From Candidatus Sulfotelmatobacter sp. (lineage in GTDB: Bacteria > Acidobacteriota > Terriglobia > Terriglobales > SbA1): DNA of 11,393 nucleotides. Shown in pieces: positions 1 through 6,983 of this stretch; within the stretch, counting starts at the first letter, position 1, and the number at the start of each line of letters is the position of its first letter. The translations under genes were made by a program, and so were the position numbers. The stretch lies in contig JASLEQ010000222.1 of the NCBI GenBank assembly GCA_030151135.1, positions 1 through 11,393 of the forward strand, read 5' to 3'. Under the pieces are notes generated by a model. It ran no database searches and was not told the DNA's origin. It saw only the letters and a program-made list of their open reading frames with translations.

Positions 1-1434
1 GCTTACTACTTTGCCCGAAAGGTCCAGCAGGATATCCACGTGCCCATCGGTCTGGTGATCGATGCATTGGGAGGCACGCCCGCCGAAGCCTGGACCAGCA
101 TCGAGGCTCTTCGTCCGCTAAGAGACTTTGATGTCCCCATCGCGGAACTCGCCAAGCTCTCCGCCTCGGGCGCTCCCGAATACGGCAACTATGTCATGCA
201 CTGGTATGACGAATACGACGTCGGCCTCAAAGGAAACTGGTCCGCTTCGGATTTCGACGATTCCAACTGGAAGACGGTCGAGATCCCCGGGGGCTTCGCA
301 GAATTAGGCGTACCCGACACGCCCGCTGTCGCCTGGTTCCGCAGAGAGATCACATTGCCCGATCCCATTCCGGCAGGACGCGCTCAATTATTTCTTGGTT
401 CCGTCGAGCGCATGGACTCCGCCTTCATCAATGGCACTTGGGTTGGAGCGAGTGCGTGGGTGGAGAATCCCCGCGTCTACTTCATTCCCGATGGCGTACT
501 CAAGCCCGGAAAAAATGTGGTCGCGATCCGGGTTTTGAAGACGAGGCCACAAGGCGGATTCCTCGGTAAACCTGAAGAATTGCGTCTTGTGCTGGGCGAC
601 AAGAACAGCATTCCGCTCGCGGGTGCGTGGAAAGGCAAATTGAGCGTGGATGCGCGGCCACCACACTCGTTACCAATCGGCTATGAGAATTGGCCGGTGA
701 TGCCTTCGGTGCTCTATCAAGGAATGCTCGCGCCAATTGCCCCGCTCTCGATCACCGGAGCGCTTTGGTATCAAGGCGAGCAGAACTCCGATCGCGGATT
801 TCAGTACCGCAAAATCCTTCCTGCCATGATCGCCGACTGGCGAAGGCTGTTCGATCAGGGTGACTTCCCTTTTTATATCGTCAGTTTGCCCGCGTTTAAG
901 CATCGCAGCGAGACGCCTACCGATGACGCCTGGGCGGAAACACGCGAGTCCCAAGCGCTCGCGGCTGCCAGTGTTCCGAATTCGTGCCTGGCGGTCACTA
1001 TCGATACCGGCGATCCGGATAACATCCATCCCAAGGACAAGCGTCCCGTTGGGGAGCGCCTCGCGTTGTGCGCCCTGGCGAAACATTACCGCAAGAAGGT
1101 CGTGTACTCAGGACCAACGCTTTCGAAGATCGAACGGCGATCCGGATCAATCAAACTGCACTTCGCACACACCGATGGCGGCCTGGTTGTGAAGGGACCG
1201 AAGCTCGAGGAGTTCGCCATAGCTGGTGAAGACCACATATGGCATTGGGCTGATGCGCGAGTCGAGGGCACTACCGTCGTCGTCTCATCCCCTGCGGTTC
1301 CGAATCCCCAGCAAGTGCGCTATGCCTGGCAATCGAATCCGGCCGCAACGCTCTTCAATGGCGCAGGGCTTCCGGCCGCACCCTTTCGAACGGATTCATG
1401 GCCAGGTGTGACGGACAGTGCGAGGCCATACTAA
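1..1434 (+). CDS. Sialate O-acetylesterase-like carbohydrate esterase (5' end outside window)
   Basis: The reading frame is open from base 1, so the N-terminus, including the usual GQSNM-type serine nucleophile block, lies upstream; 477 residues are visible. Known family: SASA-type SGNH esterases remove O-acetyl groups from sialic acids or plant cell-wall sugars. What is seen: the motif GGTPAEAW near visible residue 24, then a lectin-like insert of roughly 110 residues (about residues 75-190, with WFRREITLP and FINGTWVG) resembling the sugar-binding jelly roll of glycoside hydrolase family 2, then the second half of the catalytic domain with GALWYQGEQN and PAMIADWRRLF. The D-N-I-H codons at 1018-1029 fit the catalytic Asp/His block. 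The gene ends 54 nt from a convergent dehydrogenase gene and nothing resembling a hairpin terminator is visible between them. The product is probably exported, but the signal peptide would be outside the window. Confidence 0.9.
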   Translation, partial: AYYFARKVQQDIHVPIGLVIDALGGTPAEAWTSIEALRPLRDFDVPIAELAKLSASGAPEYGNYVMHWYDEYDVGLKGNWSASDFDDSNWKTVEIPGGFAELGVPDTPAVAWFRREITLPDPIPAGRAQLFLGSVERMDSAFINGTWVGASAWVENPRVYFIPDGVLKPGKNVVAIRVLKTRPQGGFLGKPEELRLVLGDKNSIPLAGAWKGKLSVDARPPHSLPIGYENWPVMPSVLYQGMLAPIAPLSITGALWYQGEQNSDRGFQYRKILPAMIADWRRLFDQGDFPFYIVSLPAFKHRSETPTDDAWAETRESQALAAASVPNSCLAVTIDTGDPDNIHPKDKRPVGERLALCALAKHYRKKVVYSGPTLSKIERRSGSIKLHFAHTDGGLVVKGPKLEEFAIAGEDHIWHWADARVEGTTVVVSSPAVPNPQQVRYAWQSNPAATLFNGAGLPAAPFRTDSWPGVTDSARPY

Positions 1435-1488
1435 TTCGACTTGAGGTAAGAGAGCTGGCTGCCCCTAACAGCATCTGCCGGATTCTAA

Positions 1489-2511
1489 TTACGGGTTCAC
1501 GATTACTTTGCCGAACATCTGGCTTCTCTCCAGATATTCGTGTGCAGCGCGAATTTCACTGAGCGGGAATGTTCGGTCGACCACCGGCTTTAAACGCCCC
1601 GCGAACACGTGCGCCATCACCTCGTAGAGTTCGCCCATGGTTCCCATGTACGAGCCAAGCAGGCGTAGCTGGCGCGCAAACAGATGCCGCAAGTCGATTC
1701 CAACTGTCGGACCGGTCGTGGCCCCGCAGGTGACGAGCGTGCCCGCCGTCTTCAGCGACTTAAGGCTTTCGTCCCAGGTCGCGGCACCAACGTGTTCGAA
1801 GACGATGTCGACCCCTTCCTTGTTGGTGATCTTCCGGACCTCATCTGAGATCTTCTGCTTGTAATGATCGATACCGAAGTCAGCGCCGAGCGCCGTCGCT
1901 TTCGCCAGCTTTTCTTCGTTGCCTGCCGTTGTGATGACGCGGCAGTGAAACAGTTTCGCGATTTGAATCGCGGCAATTCCCACCCCGGAGCTGCCGCCGA
2001 GAACCAGTACGGTCTGTCCCTGGCGAATTCCCGCAAGTCCGACAAGCATGTGCCATGCCGTCACGAAAACCAGAGGCACGCTGGCTGCCTGATTGAAATC
2101 GAGCGAGTCTGGAATTGGAATGATGTTCGCCGCCCCGGCTGCGAACAGTTCGCAATCCCCGCCGTCGACTGCGTTGCCTAACACCGTGAACTCACGGCAT
2201 TGATTCTGCAATCCGGCTAGGCATTTCGCGCAATGCCCGCAAAAGTGCATAGGAGCAACCATCACCCGCTGTCCCGTTTTGAAGCCAATGACATATTCCC
2301 CGATCTCCACGATCTCTGCCGCCATATCGCTACCCGGAATGTGCGGTAACTTGACGCCGGGAAGCCCCTTTCGCACCCACACGTCGAGATGATTCAACGA
2401 GCAGGCCTTCACGCGAACCAGCACCTGATCTTTGCGCGGCTTCGGATCCGGGACATCTTCATAGATAAGAACTTCGGGACCACCGAACTGATGAATCCGA
2501 ACGGCTTTCAT
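1489..2511 (-). CDS. Zinc-binding MDR-superfamily dehydrogenase / quinone oxidoreductase-like
   Basis: A 340-residue medium-chain dehydrogenase/reductase, predicted to be a cytosolic NAD(P)H-dependent oxidoreductase of unknown substrate. The N-terminal GroES-like domain is followed by a Rossmann domain with GGSSGVG at residues 172-178. Four cysteines (C91, C94, C97, C105) form the structural-zinc lobe. The usual GHE motif of zinc alcohol dehydrogenases is GSD here (residues 60-62), and the catalytic-zinc region reads ACSLNHLD, so the classical catalytic zinc site is altered. A TTG codon 18 nt upstream is also in frame, but the sequence AAGGAG lies 8 nt before the ATG at 2511, which decides the start. 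It is divergent from xdhC across 114 nt and convergent with the esterase gene. Family is secure; substrate cannot be told. Confidence 0.92.
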   Translation of the reverse strand: MKAVRIHQFGGPEVLIYEDVPDPKPRKDQVLVRVKACSLNHLDVWVRKGLPGVKLPHIPGSDMAAEIVEIGEYVIGFKTGQRVMVAPMHFCGHCAKCLAGLQNQCREFTVLGNAVDGGDCELFAAGAANIIPIPDSLDFNQAASVPLVFVTAWHMLVGLAGIRQGQTVLVLGGSSGVGIAAIQIAKLFHCRVITTAGNEEKLAKATALGADFGIDHYKQKISDEVRKITNKEGVDIVFEHVGAATWDESLKSLKTAGTLVTCGATTGPTVGIDLRHLFARQLRLLGSYMGTMGELYEVMAHVFAGRLKPVVDRTFPLSEIRAAHEYLERSQMFGKVIVNP

Positions 2512-2517
2512 CTGGCA

Positions 2518-2523
2518 TGCTCC
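2518..2523 (-). promoter_or_regulatory. Shine-Dalgarno sequence of the MDR dehydrogenase
   Basis: On the minus strand AAGGAG lies 6-8 nt before the ATG at 2511. It falls inside the longer TTG-initiated frame, which argues against that longer start. It is the clearest ribosome binding site in the window; several + strand genes have none. Confidence 0.7.
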
Positions 2524-2580
2524 TTGCAAATTGACGCTAACACATCATTCACCGCGATGAGCACAAACGTCGCTCCGGGT

Positions 2581-2610
2581 TTGACTGGCCCTTGTTAACG
2601 GATTGATAAT
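2581..2610 (+). promoter_or_regulatory. Candidate sigma-70 promoter of xdhC
   Basis: TTGACT (2581-2586) and GATAAT (2605-2610) are separated by 18 bp and each matches five of six consensus bases. Transcription would start near 2617, giving a leader of only about 9 nt before the ATG at 2626, and no Shine-Dalgarno sequence is visible there. The -10 box overlaps a small inverted repeat, TGATAATCA (2604-2612), which may be chance. Confidence 0.5.
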
Positions 2611-2625
2611 CAGATTGGTTTCCTC

Positions 2626-3492
2626 ATGGATATCTACGAGCACATCGTCGAACTTCGTCGGCAAGGGCGCCGTGGAGCTGTGGCTACCATTGTCAACGTG
2701 AGGGGTTCGATTCCTTCCTTCCAGACGGCCAAGATGCTGGTTCGTGACGATGGCTCGATTGTAGGCACCATCGGCGGCGGCTGCGTGGAGGCTGATGTCT
2801 GGCAGGCCGCGCGCAAAGTCATGGAGTCGGAGAAGCCGCAAACCCTAAAGTTTGACTTGAACCAGGATCCCAAATACGACACCGGTTTGGTTTGTGGAGG
2901 CACTCTCGAGGTCTTCGTCGAGCCGATCTTACCTCCAGCCCTGCTTTATCTTTTCGGTGCAGGTCACGTAGCTGTAAACGTTTGTCGGTCCGCTGGGCTG
3001 GCCGGCTTCGACGTCACCGTCGTAGATGATCGCTCCTCGTATGCTACGAAAGAAAGATTTCCCTCCGCACTGGAAGTTCATGCTCTCGACTTCGACGAAG
3101 CGATGAAGAAGTTCGATCCCAGTGAGTCTTCTTATATCGTCATCGTCACGCGGGGGCACCGGGATGACATGCGCATCCTACGCTGGGCGGTCCAAACCAG
3201 AGCGCAGTACATCGGCATGATCGGTTCCAGGCGCAAGGTGATCGAAATCTTCAAGGCATTCCAGGCGGAGGGCATTCCGGCACACCTGTTTGATCGAGTG
3301 CATGCCCCGATCGGTTTGGACATCGGCGCCGTCACTCCGGAAGAGATTGGCATCGCCATCACCGCAGAATTGATTGCCATTCGACGACATGCAACAGCGG
3401 TGCTACCCCACATGAGTTGGTTTAAAGATGTGCGGGACTCCACCGCGTCCGGGCGCGATGAATTCGAGAACCCGGTTCCCTCTGATCACTGA
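2626..3492 (+). CDS. xdhC: XdhC/CoxI family molybdenum hydroxylase maturation factor
   Basis: A 288-residue protein. In the known family XdhC binds the molybdenum cofactor, helps install the terminal sulfido ligand and hands it to xanthine dehydrogenase or related molybdenum hydroxylases in the cytosol. Visible signatures: the N-terminal XdhC/CoxI block with GTIGGGCVE (residues 47-55) and the VCGGTLEVFVEP block around C90, then a Rossmann-like C-terminal half with LFGAGHVA (109-116), VVDDR (132-136) and GMIGSRRK (197-204). Length and domain order are complete for the family. It is followed after 32 nt by a MocA-like gene, the classic partner. No large, medium or Fe-S subunit of a molybdenum hydroxylase is in the window, so its client is elsewhere or beyond the edges of what is shown. 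Confidence 0.93.
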   Translation: MDIYEHIVELRRQGRRGAVATIVNVRGSIPSFQTAKMLVRDDGSIVGTIGGGCVEADVWQAARKVMESEKPQTLKFDLNQDPKYDTGLVCGGTLEVFVEPILPPALLYLFGAGHVAVNVCRSAGLAGFDVTVVDDRSSYATKERFPSALEVHALDFDEAMKKFDPSESSYIVIVTRGHRDDMRILRWAVQTRAQYIGMIGSRRKVIEIFKAFQAEGIPAHLFDRVHAPIGLDIGAVTPEEIGIAITAELIAIRRHATAVLPHMSWFKDVRDSTASGRDEFENPVPSDH

Positions 3493-3517
3493 CTTCCTTC
3501 AGGTTTTCTGCTATCTT
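3489..3517 (+). promoter_or_regulatory. Candidate leaderless promoter of the mocA-like gene
   Basis: CTGACT (3489-3494, overlapping the xdhC stop codon) and TATCTT (3512-3517) are 17 bp apart. TATCTT ends 7 nt before the ATG at 3525, so transcription would begin at or next to the start codon. No Shine-Dalgarno sequence is present. Confidence 0.35.
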
Positions 3518-3524
3518 CCGCAAC

Positions 3525-4157
3525 ATGTCACGCGCGGCCAGTTTTGGAGGAGTCATCCTGGCGGCGGGAGAGTCCTCGCGCATGGGCCGCGATAAGGCAC
3601 TCCTTCCCTGGCCTCCGATCGTCAACCCCACAGCTTCAACCGCTACCTTCCTCTCCGCAGCAATCCGGGCGATGGCACCCCTGACCGATTTCGTGATCGT
3701 TGTGGCTGGACGCAACGAGCCCGCTCTATCACCCATTGCATACATCAACGGAGCGTCCGTCGTTGTGAATCCAGATCCCGGCCGCGGTCAGTTCAGTTCA
3801 TTGCAGGTCGGCTTACAGGAGGTGCTGAACCGCGGGAGGGACGCTGCTCTTGTCACGTTGGTCGATCGTCCGCCGGCGCGCGCGACAACCGTCCAGACTC
3901 TCCGCCTGGCCTTTGACTCTGCGCCCTACGATACCTGGGCGGTCGTTCCGGAGTTCTCCGGCAAGCACGGACATCCTTACATCGCGGGGCGTGAGATCAT
4001 CGAAAAGTTTTTGCAAGCGCCCGCGACCGGCATTGCCCGGGACATCGAGCATCGCTACCAGGATCACATCCACTATCTTCCCGTCGATGACCCTCTCGTG
4101 TCGTTGAATATCAATACACCGGAAGACTACGCGGCTTTGCTGGCCCAGTCGCGCTAG
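3525..4157 (+). CDS. mocA: MocA-like molybdenum cofactor cytidylyltransferase (NTP_transf_3)
   Basis: A 210-residue protein of the MobA-like nucleotidyltransferase family. Known members join CTP (MocA) or GTP (MobA) to molybdopterin. Visible: the nucleotide-binding loop LAAGESSRMGRDKALL (residues 12-27), NPDPGRGQFSSL (82-93), VDRPP (113-117, usually VDQP, with the metal-binding Asp kept), GHP (149-151) and NINTPED (195-201). The position directly after xdhC favours MocA, since XdhC-type chaperones serve enzymes that carry the cytosine dinucleotide or sulfurated cofactor. The first bases after the ATG encode a short polar leader and then the nucleotide-binding strand, so the start is reasonable. 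CTP rather than GTP specificity is inferred from context. Confidence 0.85.
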   Translation: MSRAASFGGVILAAGESSRMGRDKALLPWPPIVNPTASTATFLSAAIRAMAPLTDFVIVVAGRNEPALSPIAYINGASVVVNPDPGRGQFSSLQVGLQEVLNRGRDAALVTLVDRPPARATTVQTLRLAFDSAPYDTWAVVPEFSGKHGHPYIAGREIIEKFLQAPATGIARDIEHRYQDHIHYLPVDDPLVSLNINTPEDYAALLAQSR

Positions 4158-4217
4158 CGTGCGCTTCCAAGCAAACGATTGCGCCTAATTTCGTTGCGCA
4201 CTCTTGCCCTCCCAAGT

Positions 4218-4223
4218 TATTTT
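4218..4223 (+). promoter_or_regulatory. Candidate -10 box (leaderless) of the HAD gene
   Basis: TATTTT ends 8 nt before the ATG at 4232. TTGCGC at 4194-4199 lies 18 bp upstream as a weak -35. There is a 74-nt gap after the mocA-like gene, enough for an own promoter, and no clear Shine-Dalgarno sequence. Confidence 0.3.
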
Positions 4224-4231
4224 CGAAGTGC

Positions 4232-4957
4232 ATGACTAATGCCAGCACCGAGACCATTCATCCGGCGGGTCAGAAGTTTATTGAATCCGTTCTCCACCTG
4301 AATCCAAGAGTCGCGGCCTTCGATTGCGATGGCACCCTTTGGTCCGGCGATGCCGGGGAAACATTTTTTGCCTGGGAGATCAGGCACGGCGTCGTTTCCG
4401 CTGAAGTGGCCAGCGCAATGCTCGTCCGCTACGCCGAATACAAGGCGGGCAAAGTCAGCGAAGAGGACATGTGCGGCGAGATGGTGACGATGCACCAGGG
4501 CATCACCGAAGACAAAATGATGGACGCCGCCACGGAGTTCATGCGTACGTCGTTCCCCGGTCACGTTTTCGAGGAAATGAAAGAACTGGTGCATCAACTG
4601 CACCGGGGTGGATGCGAAGTGTGGGCCGTGTCGTCATCGAATGAATGGGTCATCCGGGTCGGGATGAAACTCTTCGGAATCGAGGCCGATCGCATTCTAG
4701 CCGCGAAAGTAGTGGTGCGCAACGGTGTCATTACTGATCGGCTCGTCCGCGTTCCCTCCGGCCCCGGTAAAACCAAAGCCTTGGAGGAAGTCGTCAAAAA
4801 GCGCATTGATGCCGCATTTGGCAATTCCAAATGGGATACGGAAATGCTCGCACATGCCAAACATGGATTTGCGGTGAATCCCAATCCCGACCTCGAAGTC
4901 GCCGCCCAAGCACGAGGATGGACAATCTATTTCCCCGACGGGACCAGCCCCGGATAG
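4232..4957 (+). CDS. HAD-family (subclass IB, phosphoserine phosphatase-like) hydrolase
   Basis: A 241-residue cytosolic phosphatase of the haloacid dehalogenase superfamily. Motif I is DCDGTLW (residues 31-37), where D31 would be the nucleophile and D33 the general acid. A helical cap of the IB type follows (about 45-120). Motif II is the SSS at 134-136, motif III is K180 (or K182), and motif IV is GNSKWD (197-202). The usual first acidic residue of motif IV is Asn here, with D202 kept. Similar HAD-IB proteins with GNS in this place exist to my recollection, so this need not mean inactivity. Substrate is unknown; phosphoserine or another small phosphomonoester is possible. It sits between the mocA-like gene and an Fe-S scaffold gene, with no obvious functional tie to either. 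Confidence 0.87.
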   Translation: MTNASTETIHPAGQKFIESVLHLNPRVAAFDCDGTLWSGDAGETFFAWEIRHGVVSAEVASAMLVRYAEYKAGKVSEEDMCGEMVTMHQGITEDKMMDAATEFMRTSFPGHVFEEMKELVHQLHRGGCEVWAVSSSNEWVIRVGMKLFGIEADRILAAKVVVRNGVITDRLVRVPSGPGKTKALEEVVKKRIDAAFGNSKWDTEMLAHAKHGFAVNPNPDLEVAAQARGWTIYFPDGTSPG

Positions 4958-4970
4958 TCCGCGACTCGCT

Positions 4971-4976
4971 TAGAAT
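4971..4976 (+). promoter_or_regulatory. Candidate -10 box (leaderless) of the IscU-like gene
   Basis: TAGAAT ends 7 nt before the ATG at 4984. No convincing -35 box and no Shine-Dalgarno sequence were seen. Confidence 0.3.
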
Positions 4977-4983
4977 TCACTTC

Positions 4984-5337
4984 ATGTATTCCGCCCAGCT
5001 TCTCGATCACTTTCAGCACCCGCGGAATGCAGGTGATGTGCCGGACGCTGACGCGATCGCCGAAATCGAAAATCCTGTCTGCGGCGACGTGATCCGCATG
5101 AGCCTCAAAATTCGAGAGGGCCGGATCGTCGAGATCCGCTTTAAGGCCAAGGGGTGCGTGCCCGCTTTGGCCTGTGGCTCGGCCCTTACAGAGTTGAGTT
5201 TTAGTAAGACGCCGGCGGACGCATGCAAGATCACGCCAAAAGAATTATCGGAGGCCGTTGGCGGACTGCCACCGGCCTCCAATCACGCCGCTGAGTTAGC
5301 CATCGATGTTCTGCAGGCCGCACTCAAGAAGCTTTAG
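4984..5337 (+). CDS. IscU/NifU_N-like iron-sulfur cluster assembly scaffold
   Basis: A 117-residue protein starting MYSAQLLDHFQHPRNAG, the typical N-terminus of the IscU fold; the frame stays open upstream inside the HAD gene, but only this start fits the family. IscU proteins build [2Fe-2S] clusters on three cysteines and pass them to client enzymes. Seen here: NPVCGD (C33 and D35), GC (C58), and LPPASNHAAELA, which aligns with the LPPVKIHC region of E. coli IscU. His (H101) is kept but the third ligand cysteine is Ala (A102). Extra cysteines occur at C64 and C81. It lies 26 nt after the HAD gene and converges with the phosphoesterase gene across 11 nt. Fold assignment is strong; scaffold activity is uncertain because of the missing cysteine. 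Confidence 0.88.
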   Translation: MYSAQLLDHFQHPRNAGDVPDADAIAEIENPVCGDVIRMSLKIREGRIVEIRFKAKGCVPALACGSALTELSFSKTPADACKITPKELSEAVGGLPPASNHAAELAIDVLQAALKKL

Positions 5338-5348
5338 TTCCCTTTTAT

Positions 5349-6851
5349 TCACGGCAGTTTATTCAAGTAGCAAGGCCCACTTACATTCTGTGCAGGCGGG
5401 TTCGGCGGCGTCAGCCACGGCGGATTGTTGAAATCAAAAAATTGCGTCATGTCAGGCTGAATCTTGTCTCGCCGGTTCAGGGGGGCCAGACCAAATCTGG
5501 TCTCGATGAACTTCAAGATCGACGTGTGATCTGAAACCGTATGGTCGACATAATGCTCCTTCGCGTACGGCGAAACGACTATCATCGGAACGCGATATCC
5601 CGTGTACGTAAAATTGCAATTCGGCCCCACGACACCACCAGTGCAAATGTCTTTGGGCAGAAGATCTTTGGGCGCAATGTTGTCCGGACTGACTGTCGTC
5701 TGTGCAGCAACATGGTCGTAGAAACCTCCGGCCTCATCGTAGGTCAGGATGAAAGCCGAGTCTTTCCATGACACGCTCGTCATAAGCGCATTAATCAGAG
5801 ATTCCACGTACTGCGCGCCGAGCTGGATATTGATCGGGTATTGATCGGAATCCGAGCCATGCTCGTCCAGGCCCGCCGGTGACGCCGGTTCGATCAACGC
5901 AACCTGCGGCAACGTTCCATTCTCCACATCGGTGAAGTATTGTGAGATCGGGACCAGGTTGTTGGGATAGTTTGTCGGAATCGTATGTCCCCATTGAAAG
6001 TTTTGTATGTACGTGTAAACGAGCAGGCATTGCGCGGTCGGATTCGACTCGCAAGTGGTATTCGCGGGATTTACGTAAATCTTCCAGGTGATGCCCGCAT
6101 TCTGGAGCGCCTCGAAAATCGGCGTCGCAGTCAGCAGGTTCTGGTCTCGGTTGTCGGTCCCAATCGGATAGACATACCCTTGCGAAGTTGCTGCAAGAAG
6201 ATAGTCGCGATTGGAAGATGTCCGCGTCATGATCGGGTTGAACCAGCGGTCTGATGTGGAGAAATTCGAGGCCATGAAATAGTAAAAATTCAGGTCCGTG
6301 CCGTTGTAGTAGCCCATGATGCGATCGCCATTTACATCATGAAACGGCGGCTTGTTGTTTCGGGCATCATGGCCCGCAGTATAGACATACCCGTCCAATG
6401 TTGGAGTCGTGGAGACCGGATCGGAGTAGTTCCAATCGACGTGTCCCTCATTCCACGACGGGCTGGGATTCTCAACGCACTGGGTTTTCAGATGGTAGGT
6501 CGGAATTTTCGGGCTGCTGGAGTCAATGATGCAATCATTGGGCGGGGGATACGCCGGGTCGCACCCAGGATTGGTCGGCGGAGGCCCGTAGAGTGGCGGC
6601 TGCCCTGACGTCGGATTGAACTGCGGCAGACCATCGAAGGATTCGTCGGAGTAGCCGTTCTGCCGCCAATACTGGCGAAGCGATCCGAAATAATGATCCA
6701 GCCCGCGGTTCTCCTGGGCCATGAAAATGATGTGGTTGAGCACCTGTATCCCTTGCGGTGCGGAATTCGTCGACGTAGCTTGCGCGGATGCGATTGCCGG
6801 TGACACAGCAAGACACAGCAAGAGCTGGGCGGAAAGTGAATTCTTTTTCAT
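5349..6851 (-). CDS. Exported PLC/acid phosphatase-like phosphoesterase (PF04185 type)
   Basis: A 500-residue secreted hydrolase of the phosphoesterase family that includes bacterial phospholipase C and AcpA acid phosphatase. A signal peptide is clear: MKKNS, a hydrophobic stretch, then ASA near residues 21-23 as a likely cleavage site. Metal and catalytic signatures: FMAQENRGLDHYFG (residues 43-56), the TRTSSNR segment (209-215) where the Thr/Ser nucleophile of the family is expected, YDEAGGFYDHV (371-381), and SDHTSI (440-445). An in-frame TTG at 6860 would add three residues. An AGGAG lies 3 nt before that TTG and 12 nt before the ATG at 6851, so the start is not fully settled; the ATG gives the more usual signal peptide. 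It is divergent from the binding-fold gene. Substrate (phospholipid or phosphomonoester) cannot be told; phosphate scavenging is a guess. Confidence 0.92.
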   Translation of the reverse strand: MKKNSLSAQLLLCLAVSPAIASAQATSTNSAPQGIQVLNHIIFMAQENRGLDHYFGSLRQYWRQNGYSDESFDGLPQFNPTSGQPPLYGPPPTNPGCDPAYPPPNDCIIDSSSPKIPTYHLKTQCVENPSPSWNEGHVDWNYSDPVSTTPTLDGYVYTAGHDARNNKPPFHDVNGDRIMGYYNGTDLNFYYFMASNFSTSDRWFNPIMTRTSSNRDYLLAATSQGYVYPIGTDNRDQNLLTATPIFEALQNAGITWKIYVNPANTTCESNPTAQCLLVYTYIQNFQWGHTIPTNYPNNLVPISQYFTDVENGTLPQVALIEPASPAGLDEHGSDSDQYPINIQLGAQYVESLINALMTSVSWKDSAFILTYDEAGGFYDHVAAQTTVSPDNIAPKDLLPKDICTGGVVGPNCNFTYTGYRVPMIVVSPYAKEHYVDHTVSDHTSILKFIETRFGLAPLNRRDKIQPDMTQFFDFNNPPWLTPPNPPAQNVSGPCYLNKLP

Positions 6852-6970
6852 AGGGGTCAAGAACTCCTGACGGCCAATTGTTCTTGAATGCGCGCGCTTC
6901 GATTCAAATTAGTCCCCAGGGGTTGGCGGCAGTTTTAAGCCCCACGGCTGGAAATGCCCCGGACGTCCCG

Positions 6971-6976
6971 TAAGAT
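6971..6976 (+). promoter_or_regulatory. Candidate -10 box (leaderless) of the binding-fold gene
   Basis: TAAGAT ends 7 nt before the ATG at 6984. TGGAAA at 6949-6954 lies 16 bp upstream as a possible -35. If real, it excludes the two earlier in-frame ATGs at 6954 and 6975. Confidence 0.35.
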
Positions 6977-6983
6977 GGAGTTC

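Noticed and set aside
670..1086. Open frame of 138 codons on the - strand opposite the esterase
   Set aside because: No recognisable motif, and it lies fully antisense to a well-matched catalytic domain.
1435..1488. Bidirectional terminator between the convergent esterase and dehydrogenase genes
   Set aside because: No stable GC-rich hairpin with a T tract could be found on either strand.
2512..2529. TTG start six codons upstream of the dehydrogenase ATG
   Set aside because: The extension encodes the Shine-Dalgarno sequence itself, and family proteins begin at MKAVRIH.
4831..4983. N-terminal extension of the IscU-like frame overlapping the HAD gene
   Set aside because: The upstream part reads through the HAD coding sequence in another frame and has no family similarity; the scaffold family starts at the ATG at 4984.
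6852..6860. TTG start three codons upstream of the phosphoesterase ATG
   Set aside because: It has a nearer AGGAG (3 nt) but gives no better signal peptide; kept only as an alternative.
6861..6970. Terminator or operator around CCCCAGGGG (6914-6922)
   Set aside because: The palindrome has a one-base centre and no following T tract, so it is not a credible terminator; the divergent region otherwise holds nothing clear.
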